The notes beneath the pieces were generated by a model. The model saw nothing but the letters and a program-made list of their open reading frames with translations. It did not search any database and was not told the origin of the DNA. Below are positions 35,706 to 47,338 of a DNA stretch of 64,000 nt, piece by piece. The position numbers were made by a program, and so were the translations under genes. The stretch is from Ensifer adhaerens. Its GTDB lineage: Bacteria; Pseudomonadota; Alphaproteobacteria; Rhizobiales; Rhizobiaceae. The DNA lies in NCBI RefSeq assembly GCF_002940685.1, contig NZ_PNFP01000008.1:62001-126000 (forward strand), read 5' to 3'. How positions within the stretch are numbered: position 1 is the first letter of the stretch; every line of letters starts with the position of its first letter.

Positions 35706-38254
35706 CCGGCGCGTCACCGGTTCGGCTGCGGCCGCTGCTTGCCCTGCGGCTGGCGCTGCGCGAGATGCGCGGCGGGCTCAAGGGCTTCTACATCTTCCTT
35801 GCCTGCATCGCGCTCGGGACGGCGGCGATCGCCGGCGTCAACTCGCTGTCGCAATCGATCACGGCGACGATCGCCTCGCAAGGGCAGGAGCTGCTCGCCG
35901 GCGACATCCGCTTCGAACTCAACAATCGCGTCGCGACGACCGAAGAGCGCGCCTATCTCGACGGTCTTGGAACGGTTGCGGTTTCTGCCGGCCTCAGGTC
36001 GATGGCGCGGCTGCCCGACGGCTCCAACCAGGCGCTGGTGGAACTGAAGGCGGTCGATGCCCTCTATCCGCTCTATGGCAGGCTGGAAAGCGAACCCGGC
36101 AGGCCGCTGCACGACCTCATCGCCCGCGACGGCGACGTCTTCGGCGCCGTCGTCGCGCCTCTGCTGCTCGACCGCCTGAACGTCAAAGTGGGAGACGAAA
36201 TCCTTCTCGGCAACGCCCGTGTCCGGATCACCGGCACGATCACGCGCGAGCCGGACGCGCTTTCCGACGGATTCGGCTTCGCGCCGCGCCTGATGGTCTC
36301 GGAAGAAGCCTTGGCGGCGACGGGACTGGTGCAGACCGGAAGCCTTGTCGAACACACCTACAAGCTAAAGCTCGCCGACCCGCCACGGGTCGCGACCGTT
36401 CGCGCGGAGGCGGAGAAGCGTTATCCGGCCGCCGGCTGGTCGATCCGCACCAGCGGTAACGCAGCACCGGCGCTGACGGCCAACATTACGCGCTTCTCGC
36501 AGTTCCTGACGCTTGTTGGCCTGACGGCGCTGATCGTCGGCGGCGTCGGCGTCGCCAATGCGGTGCGGGCCTATCTCGATGCCAAGCGCAGCGTGATCGC
36601 GACCTTCAAATGCCTGGGTGCGCCGGCCGCGCTGGTGGCGATGATCTATCTCGCGCAGATCCTGATGATCGCCCTGATCGGCATCGTCATCGGGCTCGCG
36701 ATCGGCGCGCTGATCCCCTTCGTCGCGGCGCAGTTCCTGGCCGAGCTGCTGCCGATTTCGACCGCCTTCCATCTCTATCCGGGCGCGCTTGGGCTTGCCG
36801 CCCTCTTCGGCGTGCTGACGGCCTTGACCTTCGCCATCCTGCCGCTCGGTCGGGCGCGCGCCATTCCGGCGACCGCGCTCTTCCGTCAGCAGGGTTTCGA
36901 TCCCTCGGGCTTTCCGGCCTGGCCCTATCTGCTTGGCGCCGTCGCGTGTCTTGCCGCGCTCGCGGGCCTCGCGATCTGGACGGCTTACGACCGCTATATT
37001 TCGCTTGTCTTCCTCGGTGCGATCGCCTTCGCCTTCATCGTGCTCCGACTGGTGGCGCTCGCGATCGCCTGGCTTGCGCGCCGCAGTCCGCGGGTCAATT
37101 CGCCGGCACTCAGACTGGCGATCGGCAACATCCATCGGCCCGGTGCGCTGACGTCCTCGGTCGTTCTGTCGCTCGGCCTCGGGCTCGCGCTCCTGGTGAC
37201 GCTCGCGCTGATCGACGGCAACCTGCGCCGCGAACTCACCGGCAACATGGCCGAGCGGGCGCCGAACTTCTTCTTCGTCGATATCCAGAGCAACGAGATC
37301 GAAGGCTTCCGCGGGGTCCTCAACCAGACGATACCCAAGGGCAAGGTCATCGAGGTACCGATGCTGCGCGGTCGCATCATCGCCTTCAACGGCGAGGACG
37401 TGAACAGCCGCAACGTGCCGCCCGCCGGCCAATGGGTGCTGCGCGGCGACCGCGGCATCACCTATGCCAAGAACAAGCCGGAGAACTCGACGCTGTCGGA
37501 GGGCGCCTGGTGGCCGGCCGACTACAGCGGAGAGCCTCTCGTCTCGTTCTCGGCGGAGGAGGCCGGAGAACTCGGCCTGAAGATCGGCGACACGGTGACC
37601 GTCAACGTGCTCGGTCGCAACATCACCGCCAAGATTGCCAACTTCCGCAATGTCGAGTGGGAATCGCTGTCGATCAACTTCGTCATGGTGTTCTCGCCGA
37701 ACACCTTTGCCGGCGCGCCGCATGCCTGGCTGGCGACCGTGATCGATCCCTCGGCGACGCCGGAAGAGGAAGCGGCGGTTCTGAAGGCCGTCACCAATGC
37801 CTATCCGACGATCACCAGCGTGCGGGTGAAGGACGCTCTCGACATTGTGAACGGGCTGCTCGGACAGCTGGCAACGGCGATCCGGGCGGCTGCGGCAGTG
37901 GCCCTCGTCGCCTCCGTGCTGGTGCTTGCCGGCGCGCTTGCTGCCGGCAACCGGGCGCGCGTCCATGACGCCGTCGTCCTGAAGACGCTGGGCGCGACGC
38001 GGGCGACGCTGATCAAGGCGTTCAGCTACGAATATGCCATCCTTGGTCTTGCAACCGCAGTTTTTGCGCTGTTTGCCGGCGGTATCGCCGCCTGGTTCGT
38101 CGTCAACCGCATCATGACGCTGCCGTCGAGCTTCCTGCCCGACGTGGCGATCGTGACGGTTCTGGCGGCGCTGGTCATGACGGTGGGTATTGGCCTGGCC
38201 GGCACATGGCGCATTCTCGGGCAGAAGGCGGCGCCGGTCCTGCGCGAGCTTTGA
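35702..38254 (+). CDS. ABC transporter permease with FtsX domains, YbbP-like
   Basis: 850 residues with about ten membrane segments: an N-terminal helix, a large periplasmic domain (about 50-255), an FtsX unit (about 258-380), further helices near 400-455, a second periplasmic domain (about 500-710) and a C-terminal FtsX unit (about 715-850). ATG overlaps the ATPase stop. Such permeases extract lipids or lipoproteins rather than import solutes. The tesA neighbourhood supports a lipid-related envelope role, which is inferred. Confidence 0.9.
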
Positions 38255-38278
38255 CGGGCCGAGTTAACCGTAAACCCT

Positions 38279-38316
38279 GTCGCACCGGGCGCGATTCGGT
38301 CCGGTGCGACCGAATC
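38279..38316 (+). promoter_or_regulatory. Two overlapping, mutually exclusive hairpins ahead of the Bax-inhibitor-1 gene
   Basis: Hairpin A: GTCGCACCGG (38279-38288) pairs with CCGGTGCGAC (38301-38310). Hairpin B: GATTCGGT (38293-38300) pairs with ACCGAATC (38309-38316). Both stems are perfect. B uses the loop of A and shares two bases with its 3' arm. The element lies 25 bases after the YbbP-like stop and 159 bases before the next ATG. No T-tract follows. It may be a switchable leader, a weak terminator or a protein site. Confidence 0.55.
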
Positions 38317-38474
38317 CAAAGCGGCCGGGTCTTGTGTACAGCGGGTTTCGGCATCATATTTGTCCACAGGCATGCTGGAGCTCCGCAGCGGCGCCTGGGC
38401 GTGGAAGCAAGTCTTCCAGGGCGAACCTCGCCGCCCGACACCGTAACATCCACCGGAGCTTGAATGAGGAAACA

Positions 38475-39221
38475 ATGGCTGATCTGAGAAATTACCAAAC
38501 CCGAATGTCGCCCGCCGGCGCTCAGGCGGGTGCCGTGATCGACGAAGGCCTTCGCGCATACATGCTGAAGGTCTACAACCTGATGGCGCTCGGTCTGGCG
38601 ATCACTGGCGTCGCCGCCTATCTGGCGTTCCAGATGGCGTTTTCGGATGGCCAGCTGACCGCCTTCGGTGCTGCGATCTATACGAGCCCGCTGAAGTGGG
38701 TGGTGATGCTGGCGCCGCTGGCGCTCGTGTTCTTCATGAGCTTCCGCATCAATAGCATGAGCGTTTCTGCCGCGCAGACGACGTTCTGGATCTATGCGGC
38801 CCTGATGGGCCTGTCGCTGTCGTCGATCTTCGTGATCTACACCGGCCAGAGCATCGTTCAGACGTTCTTCGTGACCGCAGCTTCGTTCGGCGCCCTGTCG
38901 CTCTACGGCTACACCACGAAAAAGAGCCTGTCAGGCATGGGCTCGTTCCTGATCATGGGTCTGTTCGGCGTCATCATCGCGTCGATCGTCAACATCTTCC
39001 TGGCGTCTTCGGCGCTCGCCTTTGCGATCAACGTGATCGGCGTGCTGATCTTCGCAGGCCTTACCGCCTACGACACGCAGAAGATCAAGGAAATGTACTA
39101 CGAAGCCGATGACAGCACCGTTGCCGGCCGCAAGGCGATCATGGGCGCGCTGACGCTCTACCTCGACTTCATCAACCTGTTCATGTTCCTGCTCCAGTTC
39201 ATGGGCAACCGGAACAACTAA
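38475..39221 (+). CDS. Bax inhibitor-1 / YccA family membrane protein
   Basis: 248 residues with seven predicted membrane helices and the family signature near the C-terminus (IFAGLTAYDTQKIKEMYYE, about 195-213). Bacterial members (YccA, YetJ) modulate FtsH proteolysis or act as pH-sensitive calcium leaks. The ATG at 38475 gives MADLRNYQTRMSPAGAQAGAVIDEGLRAYM, the usual rhizobial start; the frame is open upstream. Monocistronic, with a strong terminator. Confidence 0.93.
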   Translation: MADLRNYQTRMSPAGAQAGAVIDEGLRAYMLKVYNLMALGLAITGVAAYLAFQMAFSDGQLTAFGAAIYTSPLKWVVMLAPLALVFFMSFRINSMSVSAAQTTFWIYAALMGLSLSSIFVIYTGQSIVQTFFVTAASFGALSLYGYTTKKSLSGMGSFLIMGLFGVIIASIVNIFLASSALAFAINVIGVLIFAGLTAYDTQKIKEMYYEADDSTVAGRKAIMGALTLYLDFINLFMFLLQFMGNRNN

Positions 39222-39238
39222 GTCTGAACAGCAGACGG

Positions 39239-39266
39239 AAAAGGCGGCTTCGGCCGCCTTTTTTGT
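39239..39266 (+). terminator. Terminator of the Bax-inhibitor-1 gene
   Basis: AAAAGGCGGC-TTCG-GCCGCCTTTTTT: perfect stem with UUCG tetraloop and T6 tract, 18 bases after the stop. Confidence 0.92.
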
Positions 39267-39343
39267 TTCCTGAAGCGGCTTGAAAGCGTCCGGGCTCCGT
39301 GGGAGTGAAAGGACGACGAAACCTTGGGATCCAGTCTTCCGCC

Positions 39344-39901
39344 ATGTCCTTGACCCTGCGCGACGCCACGCTGGCCGATCTTCCCGTCATCACCGAGATC
39401 TATCGCGAATCCGTATTGAACGGTGTGGCGACCTACGAGATCAACCCGCCATCCGAAAAGGAGATGCGGAGCCGGTTCGAGACGATCATCGGCAATGGCT
39501 ACCCCTATATGGTCGCGGTGGACGGCGACCGGACGATCATCGGTTATGCCTACGCATCCGGCTTCCGCACGCGTGCGGCTTATCGCTTCCTGGTCGAGGA
39601 TTCCATCTACCTGGCGCCGGAGGCGCGCGGCAAGGGGGCCGGCAAGGCGCTGCTGGTCGAACTCGTCCGTCGCTGCACTGAGCTCGGCTTCCGCCAGATG
39701 GTTGCGGTCATCGGTGGCGCCCATCCGGCCTCGATCGCCGTGCACCGCTCAGTCGGTTTCGAGCACCAGGGAACAATGAAGGCGACCGGTTTCAAGCACG
39801 GCCGCTGGCTCGACACGGCGATCATGCAGCTTGCGCTCGGCGAGGGCCAATCGAGCGATCCACCGGAGGATGTTTATCCGGATACACTGTACGGAGTCTG
39901 A
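39344..39901 (+). CDS. GNAT N-acetyltransferase, phosphinothricin acetyltransferase-like
   Basis: 185 residues. The N-terminal LTLRDATLADLPVITEIYRESVLNGVATYEINPPS block is characteristic of the Pat/Bar (MnaT, YncA) family. The acetyl-CoA loop is ARGKGAGKALLVELV, and HRSVGFEHQGTMKATGFKHGRWLDT is typical of the family C-terminus. Probable substrates are methionine sulfone/sulfoximine or phosphinothricin-like compounds; not proven. Start at 39344 after an upstream open frame. Confidence 0.9.
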   Translation: MSLTLRDATLADLPVITEIYRESVLNGVATYEINPPSEKEMRSRFETIIGNGYPYMVAVDGDRTIIGYAYASGFRTRAAYRFLVEDSIYLAPEARGKGAGKALLVELVRRCTELGFRQMVAVIGGAHPASIAVHRSVGFEHQGTMKATGFKHGRWLDTAIMQLALGEGQSSDPPEDVYPDTLYGV

Positions 39902-39940
39902 TTGCAGTCGGCTCTTTTGAATTGCAGGCCGGCAAGAAGC

Positions 39941-40948
39941 TTACGGCCGTCCAGGCGGTGAGCCGTTGTTGCGACAAGGCGTTTGCACGGCCGTCGTCGA
40001 AGGGGCGGGAAGCCGCATGTTCTCTCGCCACCAGGCGACGGTTCGCGCGATGCCGTGGTCCAACGTGATGCGTGCCTTCCAGCCAACCACTTCCTCTGCC
40101 AAAGCTGGAGACGGGCATAGATCGATGTCACCGGATGTGACGGTCCGAAGAAACTCGACCAGTGCCGGGTCCGCGCCGCTTGCTGCAATGATCAGCGTCG
40201 CGACCTCCCGCATGGTCGGAGCATGGCCTGAGGCGATGTTGACGATTGATGCCCCCTGTGCGTGCACCATGGACAGACGGTACAGCGCCTCCACAGCATC
40301 ATCCACGAACAACAGGTCCCGTCGCTCGTTCGGTCGGCGGACGATCGAGTGCTCTCCAACAAGGCAACACCGGATCAATGACGGGATGAGGAACTCGTCT
40401 GACTGGTTCGGCCCGAAAACAAGGGAAAGCCGGGCAGTCACGATCGGGAACGGCAATCGCTGCTGCAACGCCTCGACATAGTGGGCGCCTGCAACGAGGG
40501 CGGCGGCATAGGTTGTTTTCGGCACTTCCCGCTGTGTTTCCACATGCGGCATGGGAGTTCCACCATAGGCGGCCAAAGTTCCAGCGCGCACGAAAGCGAT
40601 CGGGGGTACACGCGCCTCGGCGGCTACCGCTATCGTAGACAGGAGGCCGAGCAGATCCTCCTGGACGCTTCCAAAGGCATCGCCGAGCCCGGGTTCCGGC
40701 TTACGTCTCGTTGCGGCGGCAAGGTAGAAGACGTAGTGGGGCATGGCCGTCTCAAAGCAGCGCTGAAGTGCCTTGCGGTCGTCCAGGTGCAAAATGTGCA
40801 GCTGAATGTCAGCACGTACCTGCTCCAGACGGTGCAAGTTGGTTTCGGGCCGAGCCAGCACGTGGACGGTGTGCTTCTCCTCCAGAAAGCGCGCCACCAG
40901 GTGCGAGCCGATAAATCCGGCGCCGCCAATGATCAATACGTTCGCCAT
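39941..40948 (-). CDS. NAD-dependent epimerase/dehydratase family protein lacking the YxxxK lysine
   Basis: 335 residues of extended SDR fold. NAD-binding GGAGFIG at 8-14, LHLDD about 54-58, and a downstream RRDLLFVDDAVEAL block typical of sugar nucleotide epimerases. In the catalytic position the sequence is TTYAAALVAGAHYVE: Y147 is present but L151 replaces the lysine of the usual YxxxK. It may be inactive, use other chemistry, or bind substrate only. The short Pro/Thr-rich C-terminal tail looks non-conserved. Isolated between GNAT and DUF2794 genes, flanked by intergenic repeats. Confidence 0.82.
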   Translation of the reverse strand: MANVLIIGGAGFIGSHLVARFLEEKHTVHVLARPETNLHRLEQVRADIQLHILHLDDRKALQRCFETAMPHYVFYLAAATRRKPEPGLGDAFGSVQEDLLGLLSTIAVAAEARVPPIAFVRAGTLAAYGGTPMPHVETQREVPKTTYAAALVAGAHYVEALQQRLPFPIVTARLSLVFGPNQSDEFLIPSLIRCCLVGEHSIVRRPNERRDLLFVDDAVEALYRLSMVHAQGASIVNIASGHAPTMREVATLIIAASGADPALVEFLRTVTSGDIDLCPSPALAEEVVGWKARITLDHGIARTVAWWRENMRLPAPSTTAVQTPCRNNGSPPGRP

Positions 40949-41022
40949 CGTCCTCTCCCAGGGAGGCTCTGAAACGCGCTGCGTTTAAACGGCCTCATGC
41001 AACGCGCTTTTACGCATGTCGT

Positions 41023-41060
41023 CGCATAGCCGCTGCGCACTTTTGTGCGAGATGTTCTGG
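41023..41060. repeat. Short dispersed palindromic element, copy 2
   Basis: Related to 11426-11463 (28 of 38 bases identical, CACTTTTGTGCG shared). Contains a CGCAC-TTTT-GTGCG hairpin. Similar small elements are frequent between rhizobial genes. Confidence 0.5.
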
Positions 41061-41107
41061 AGCGCCGCGGGTGCATATGAACGCACCAGGACGCTAGCAC
41101 TTTGATT

Positions 41108-41159
41108 CTAGATCATCTTTGTGCCTTAAGTGATTCCACTTGAGGGCAGGATGCTCTAG
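41108..41159. repeat. 52-base imperfect palindromic element overlapping the DUF2794 stop codon
   Basis: Outer arms CTAGATCATC (41108-41117) and GATGCTCTAG (41150-41159) match with one mismatch. Inner arms TGCCTTAAGTG and CACTTGAGGGCA pair around ATTC. The TAG stop codon of the minus-strand DUF2794 gene (41156-41158) lies in the outer arm. Resembles rhizobial dispersed palindromic repeats. Confidence 0.6.
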
Positions 41160-41566
41160 GTTTCCACCAGTCGCAGCACCTTGTCGAACACCTTCAGCAC
41201 CTGCGCGAGCTCGTGGCCGCGCTTGAGAATGGTGCCGTGGACGTTGAGCACGCTGAAAGCGCCCTGCTTTGCCGCCAGTTTCGGATTTTTTTCGATCCGA
41301 TAGAGCGGCATCTCGCCCGAACGCTTGAACACCGAAAAGACCGCGCGATCCTTCAGGTGGTCGATGGCGTAATCCCGCCACTCACCTTCGCCGACCATGC
41401 GACCATAGACCCAGAGGATTTGGTCCAGCTCACGGCGATGAAAGGTGACGGGGAGGGGGTCCTTGGCGTTCCTGTATTCGTGAAAATCGACAACCACATC
41501 CGAAGTGGTGTGGCGCTGAAGTCGCGCCTCGCCTTCCGGCAAGTCCGGCTCATCGGTCATCGGCAA
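41156..41566 (-). CDS. DUF2794 domain-containing protein
   Basis: 136 residues, soluble, with no signal peptide. The conserved core VVDFHEYRNAKDPLPVTFHRRELDQILWVYGRMVGEGEWRDYAIDHLKDRAVFSVFKRSGEMPLYRIEKNP (about 25-95) is characteristic of alphaproteobacterial DUF2794 proteins of unknown function. The stop codon is contributed by a palindromic repeat. Confidence 0.85.
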   Translation of the reverse strand: MPMTDEPDLPEGEARLQRHTTSDVVVDFHEYRNAKDPLPVTFHRRELDQILWVYGRMVGEGEWRDYAIDHLKDRAVFSVFKRSGEMPLYRIEKNPKLAAKQGAFSVLNVHGTILKRGHELAQVLKVFDKVLRLVET

Positions 41567-41874
41567 TCCGGCCTTCTGTTGTGACAGAACGATAACAGTG
41601 TGCCTGACACGAGCCGAAAAGCAAGCCAGAAGCCATGGGACGGTGACGTCATTTCTTGCCTCTGCCCCATTTCAGTCAAACCGGCGCCCCAATTCATCGC
41701 AAAACTCGCGAGCGCTGACGGACAGAGTCGTTGCCACCGTATGTCCGGTCAGGTCGTCATGCTGCGGGAGTTCACCGAACGCAGCCATGGCCGGTTCGGT
41801 CCGGTAACTTCGAACCCTCAGCCCCAGCCCCTCGATGCTGCCGGGCCGAACCAACCCCTTGCGCTTTGCCGCCC
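41567..41874. other. 308-bp gene-free region
   Basis: Lies between the start of the DUF2794 gene and the end of the DUF1223 gene, both on the minus strand. It should contain the DUF2794 promoter. Short open frames are present on both strands, but none has a convincing start or recognisable product. Confidence 0.4.
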
Positions 41875-42648
41875 TTACAATTTTCCCTGAGGGCCGGCGA
41901 GCACGGCCGCGGCGCCGATGATCGCGCCCGGCGTTTCCTTGTCTTTCATCGACTGCAGCAGGATCGCGCAACCGCTGTTGCCGGGGCGCTCTGTCAGCAC
42001 CGTTGCCGGCAGCGTGAACGTTGCGGGCTGGCCGTCCCACATCCCGATCGTCTGGATGTCGCGCACCGCATGCCAATAGGGGATTTCCTTGCCGGTGTTC
42101 TCGCCCTTCTCCATCTTGACGACTTTCGCGCGATCGAAATAGACGACGACGACATTGGCCTTGCCGATGCCGTTGCCGATCGTGATCTGGATTTCGTCGC
42201 CGAGGATCCTGGCGTCGACGGGAACGGCAAGTCCCTTGCCTTCCGCCTTCATCGTTTCCAGCCGTGCCTTGATGGCCTGCAGGTTGCCGCCGTTCAGGTG
42301 ATCGCGGCCGTTCAGGATCGCCTGCGGTGTGTAAACGCCGTTGCGCCCGAGCATGCGCGCATAGGCATATTGCCGCTCGGTGTTTTCCTTCGATGCCAGC
42401 GTGTCGGCCCAGCCGAGATAGTTCCAGTAATCGACGTGATAGGCGAGCGCCACCACATCGCCCTCGTCGACCAGCGTCTTCAGCGCCGCGTCCGCCGGCG
42501 GACAGGAAGAGCAGCCCTGGCTCGTGAACAGTTCGACAACGCCCTTGACCGCCTGTTTCTCCTGCGCCCCGGCAGGGGCACCGGCGGCTGCGAGCAGCCC
42601 GAAAGCCAGTGCAACAGGACGAATGAAAGAACGGTCTGCGGATGTCAT
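41875..42648 (-). CDS. DUF1223 exported thioredoxin-fold protein
   Basis: 257 residues. Signal peptide about 1-28 (ends GAPAGAQ), then a DUF1223 domain starting VVELFTSQGCSSCPPADAAL with a CxxC pair at about 46-49, followed by NYLGWADTLASKENTERQYAYARMLG. Probably periplasmic; the redox motif suggests thiol chemistry, but no function is known to me. Confidence 0.88.
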   Translation of the reverse strand: MTSADRSFIRPVALAFGLLAAAGAPAGAQEKQAVKGVVELFTSQGCSSCPPADAALKTLVDEGDVVALAYHVDYWNYLGWADTLASKENTERQYAYARMLGRNGVYTPQAILNGRDHLNGGNLQAIKARLETMKAEGKGLAVPVDARILGDEIQITIGNGIGKANVVVVYFDRAKVVKMEKGENTGKEIPYWHAVRDIQTIGMWDGQPATFTLPATVLTERPGNSGCAILLQSMKDKETPGAIIGAAAVLAGPQGKL

Positions 42649-42793
42649 GGCGTCACTTCGTTACCGGCCGTCGGCCTACTCCTTGTGGGGGAGTTCACTA
42701 CATACGACGGCGCTCCATCAACGGGAAGTCACGTTGGAGTGAGGTGGCAGGTGAGCGCGATCCAGTACCGGATCGCCTGCGGGTGCCCCTCAA

Positions 42794-42832
42794 GGAAAGA
42801 GCCGGGGCGCCTTTCGGCGTCCCGGCTCCAGA
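42794..42832 (-). terminator. Terminator of acnA
   Basis: GAGCCGGGACGCC pairs with GGCGCCCCGGCTC (one mismatch) around GAAA on the minus strand, then TTTCC. It lies 26 bases beyond the acnA stop. Confidence 0.75.
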
Positions 42833-42853
42833 GCCTTGAACGTGGTCGTGCGA

Positions 42854-45544
<2,691 letters not shown>

Positions 45545-45815
45545 TGGATAATACCCCGTTCCGTCTGATCGCCAAAAACTGACGTACGAACGCCCGAGCG
45601 CTTGTGAAGCGCGAATTGGGATGCGGGTGCGGCCATTTCCGCTGTCCGTACGTGGAAATTCATTCCATGTTCGGCGCTAGGATGAAATTCACGCCGACCG
45701 CTGGCGTGTTGGCCGCCTTATAGATAATTTCTCCAAAACGTGCCAGAGCAACGAAGGTCGAAACGGGACTTTTTTTTGCCCTGCGACAAAGAGAGTGAAG
45801 GGAAGCTGAAAATTC

Positions 45816-46466
45816 ATGCGCCTCATGGCTGAAGGGTTGAGCGCAAAGCGCGGTGAGGACCTGATTTTTAACGATATTTCCTTCGTTCTCGACGCCTCGG
45901 AGGCCCTTGTCGTGACGGGTCCGAACGGCTCCGGCAAGTCGACTTTGCTGCGGGTTCTGGCGGGGCTGTTGAGGCCCGAAAGCGGCCACCTGAAACTTGA
46001 GAATGGCCCCCCGGAAATAGCCCATCCATCCGAGCTCAGCCACTATCTCGGACACCGCAACGCGATGAAGCGCGAACTGACCGTCGCGGAAAATCTTTCC
46101 TTCTGGCGCGACTTCATGGGCGATTCGCCCGGAGGGCGCGGCGCCACGCTCGCCGAGGCTGTCGAAGCGGTCGGCCTCCCGGATATCGCCCATCTGCCCT
46201 TCGGGTATCTTTCGGCCGGCCAGCAGCGGCGCATGGCGATGGCCAAGCTCATCGTTGCCTATCGCCCGATCTGGATCCTCGACGAGCCGACCGCAGCGCT
46301 CGACGCCGGCGCCGACCGGCTGTTTGCCGATCTGGTGAAGGCGCATCTTGGCAAAGGCGGCATCGTCGTTGCGGCGACACACCAGCCGCTCGGGCTCGAC
46401 CGCATGAAGGAACTGCACATGACGGGGTTCGAGCATCTGGCAGGAGATCACTGGCATGATGCATAG
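45816..46466 (+). CDS. ccmA: Heme exporter ATP-binding protein CcmA
   Basis: 216 residues. Walker [12 protein letters not shown] about 38-48. The CcmA-type signature region is FGYLSAGQQRRMAMAKL (SAGQQRR in place of SGGQ), Walker B IWILDEPTAALD, and THQPLG switch. Energises release of heme-loaded CcmE with CcmB, CcmC and CcmD. First gene of ccmABCDG; divergent from acnA. Confidence 0.95.
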   Translation: MRLMAEGLSAKRGEDLIFNDISFVLDASEALVVTGPNGSGKSTLLRVLAGLLRPESGHLKLENGPPEIAHPSELSHYLGHRNAMKRELTVAENLSFWRDFMGDSPGGRGATLAEAVEAVGLPDIAHLPFGYLSAGQQRRMAMAKLIVAYRPIWILDEPTAALDAGADRLFADLVKAHLGKGGIVVAATHQPLGLDRMKELHMTGFEHLAGDHWHDA

Positions 46467-46514
46467 GGACGCAACGCCTGGAAGCCGCCCTGTGCCGTGC
46501 CGGAGAATGCCGGC

Positions 46515-47174
46515 ATGATGGCGCTGTTCTTCCGCGATCTCAAACTGTCGATCCGCGCCGGCGGCGGGGCGATGATCGGCGTGCTCTTCTTCATGACGGT
46601 GGTCGCGGTCATTCCCTTCGGTGTCGGCCCGGATCTCAACCTGCTGTCGCGGATCGGCCCGGCGATCCTGTGGATCGGCGCGCTGCTCGCCTCGCTGCTC
46701 GGTCTCGACCGGCTGTTCCAGGCCGAGCGCGACGACGGCTCGCTCGACCTGATGCTGATGCAGGAAACGCCGCTGCTCTTCACCGTCTTCGTCAAATGCG
46801 CCGCCCACTGGGCGGCAACCGGCCTGCCGCTGGTGATCGCTTCGCCTTTGCTCGGGCTCTTCATGAACATGAGCGAGATCGCGATCGGCGCCACGATGCT
46901 GACGCTTCTGATCGGCACGCCGGCGATCACCTTCATCGGTGCCGTTGGTGCGGCCGTCGCCGTGTCGCTGCCGCGCGGCGGGCTCCTGGTCTCCATCCTG
47001 GTGCTGCCGCTGGCGATCCCGGTGCTGATCTTCGGCGTCAGTGCCGTCTATGCGGTGATCGAGGACCCGGCGCCGTTCCTGCCGCCCCTGATGATCCTTG
47101 CGGCGATTACCCTGTTCTTCGCCGTTATCGGTCCGGTTGCCGCAGCCGCTGCCCTTCGCCACGCGTCCGATTGA
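46515..47174 (+). CDS. ccmB: Heme exporter permease CcmB
   Basis: 219 residues, standard CcmB length, six membrane helices. FFRDLKLSIRAGGGAMIGVLFF start and ERDDGSLDLMLMQETPLLFTVFVKCAAHW are typical CcmB blocks. An upstream GTG (46497) is possible, but the ATG at 46515 gives the conserved N-terminus. Works with CcmA in cytochrome c maturation. Confidence 0.94.
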   Translation: MMALFFRDLKLSIRAGGGAMIGVLFFMTVVAVIPFGVGPDLNLLSRIGPAILWIGALLASLLGLDRLFQAERDDGSLDLMLMQETPLLFTVFVKCAAHWAATGLPLVIASPLLGLFMNMSEIAIGATMLTLLIGTPAITFIGAVGAAVAVSLPRGGLLVSILVLPLAIPVLIFGVSAVYAVIEDPAPFLPPLMILAAITLFFAVIGPVAAAAALRHASD

Positions 47175-47338
47175 CGCAATCGGGGCAGATTTGGCGAAAC
47201 TGTTTGCGACGTTGCCAAGGATGTCGCGCTAAGCTGTTCAGATCGAACGCATTTGTGATCTCGGTCCCAACTCGATCGTGATCGTCCGATTGACGCGGAT
47301 CAATTGCAGGCGGGCGCCTTAAGCGCTAAAGAGCCAGC

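Noticed and set aside
45660-47162. 500-codon minus-strand frame opposite ccmA and ccmB
   Set aside because: Shadow of real genes; composition is Arg/Asp/Glu/Gln-rich and has no domain.
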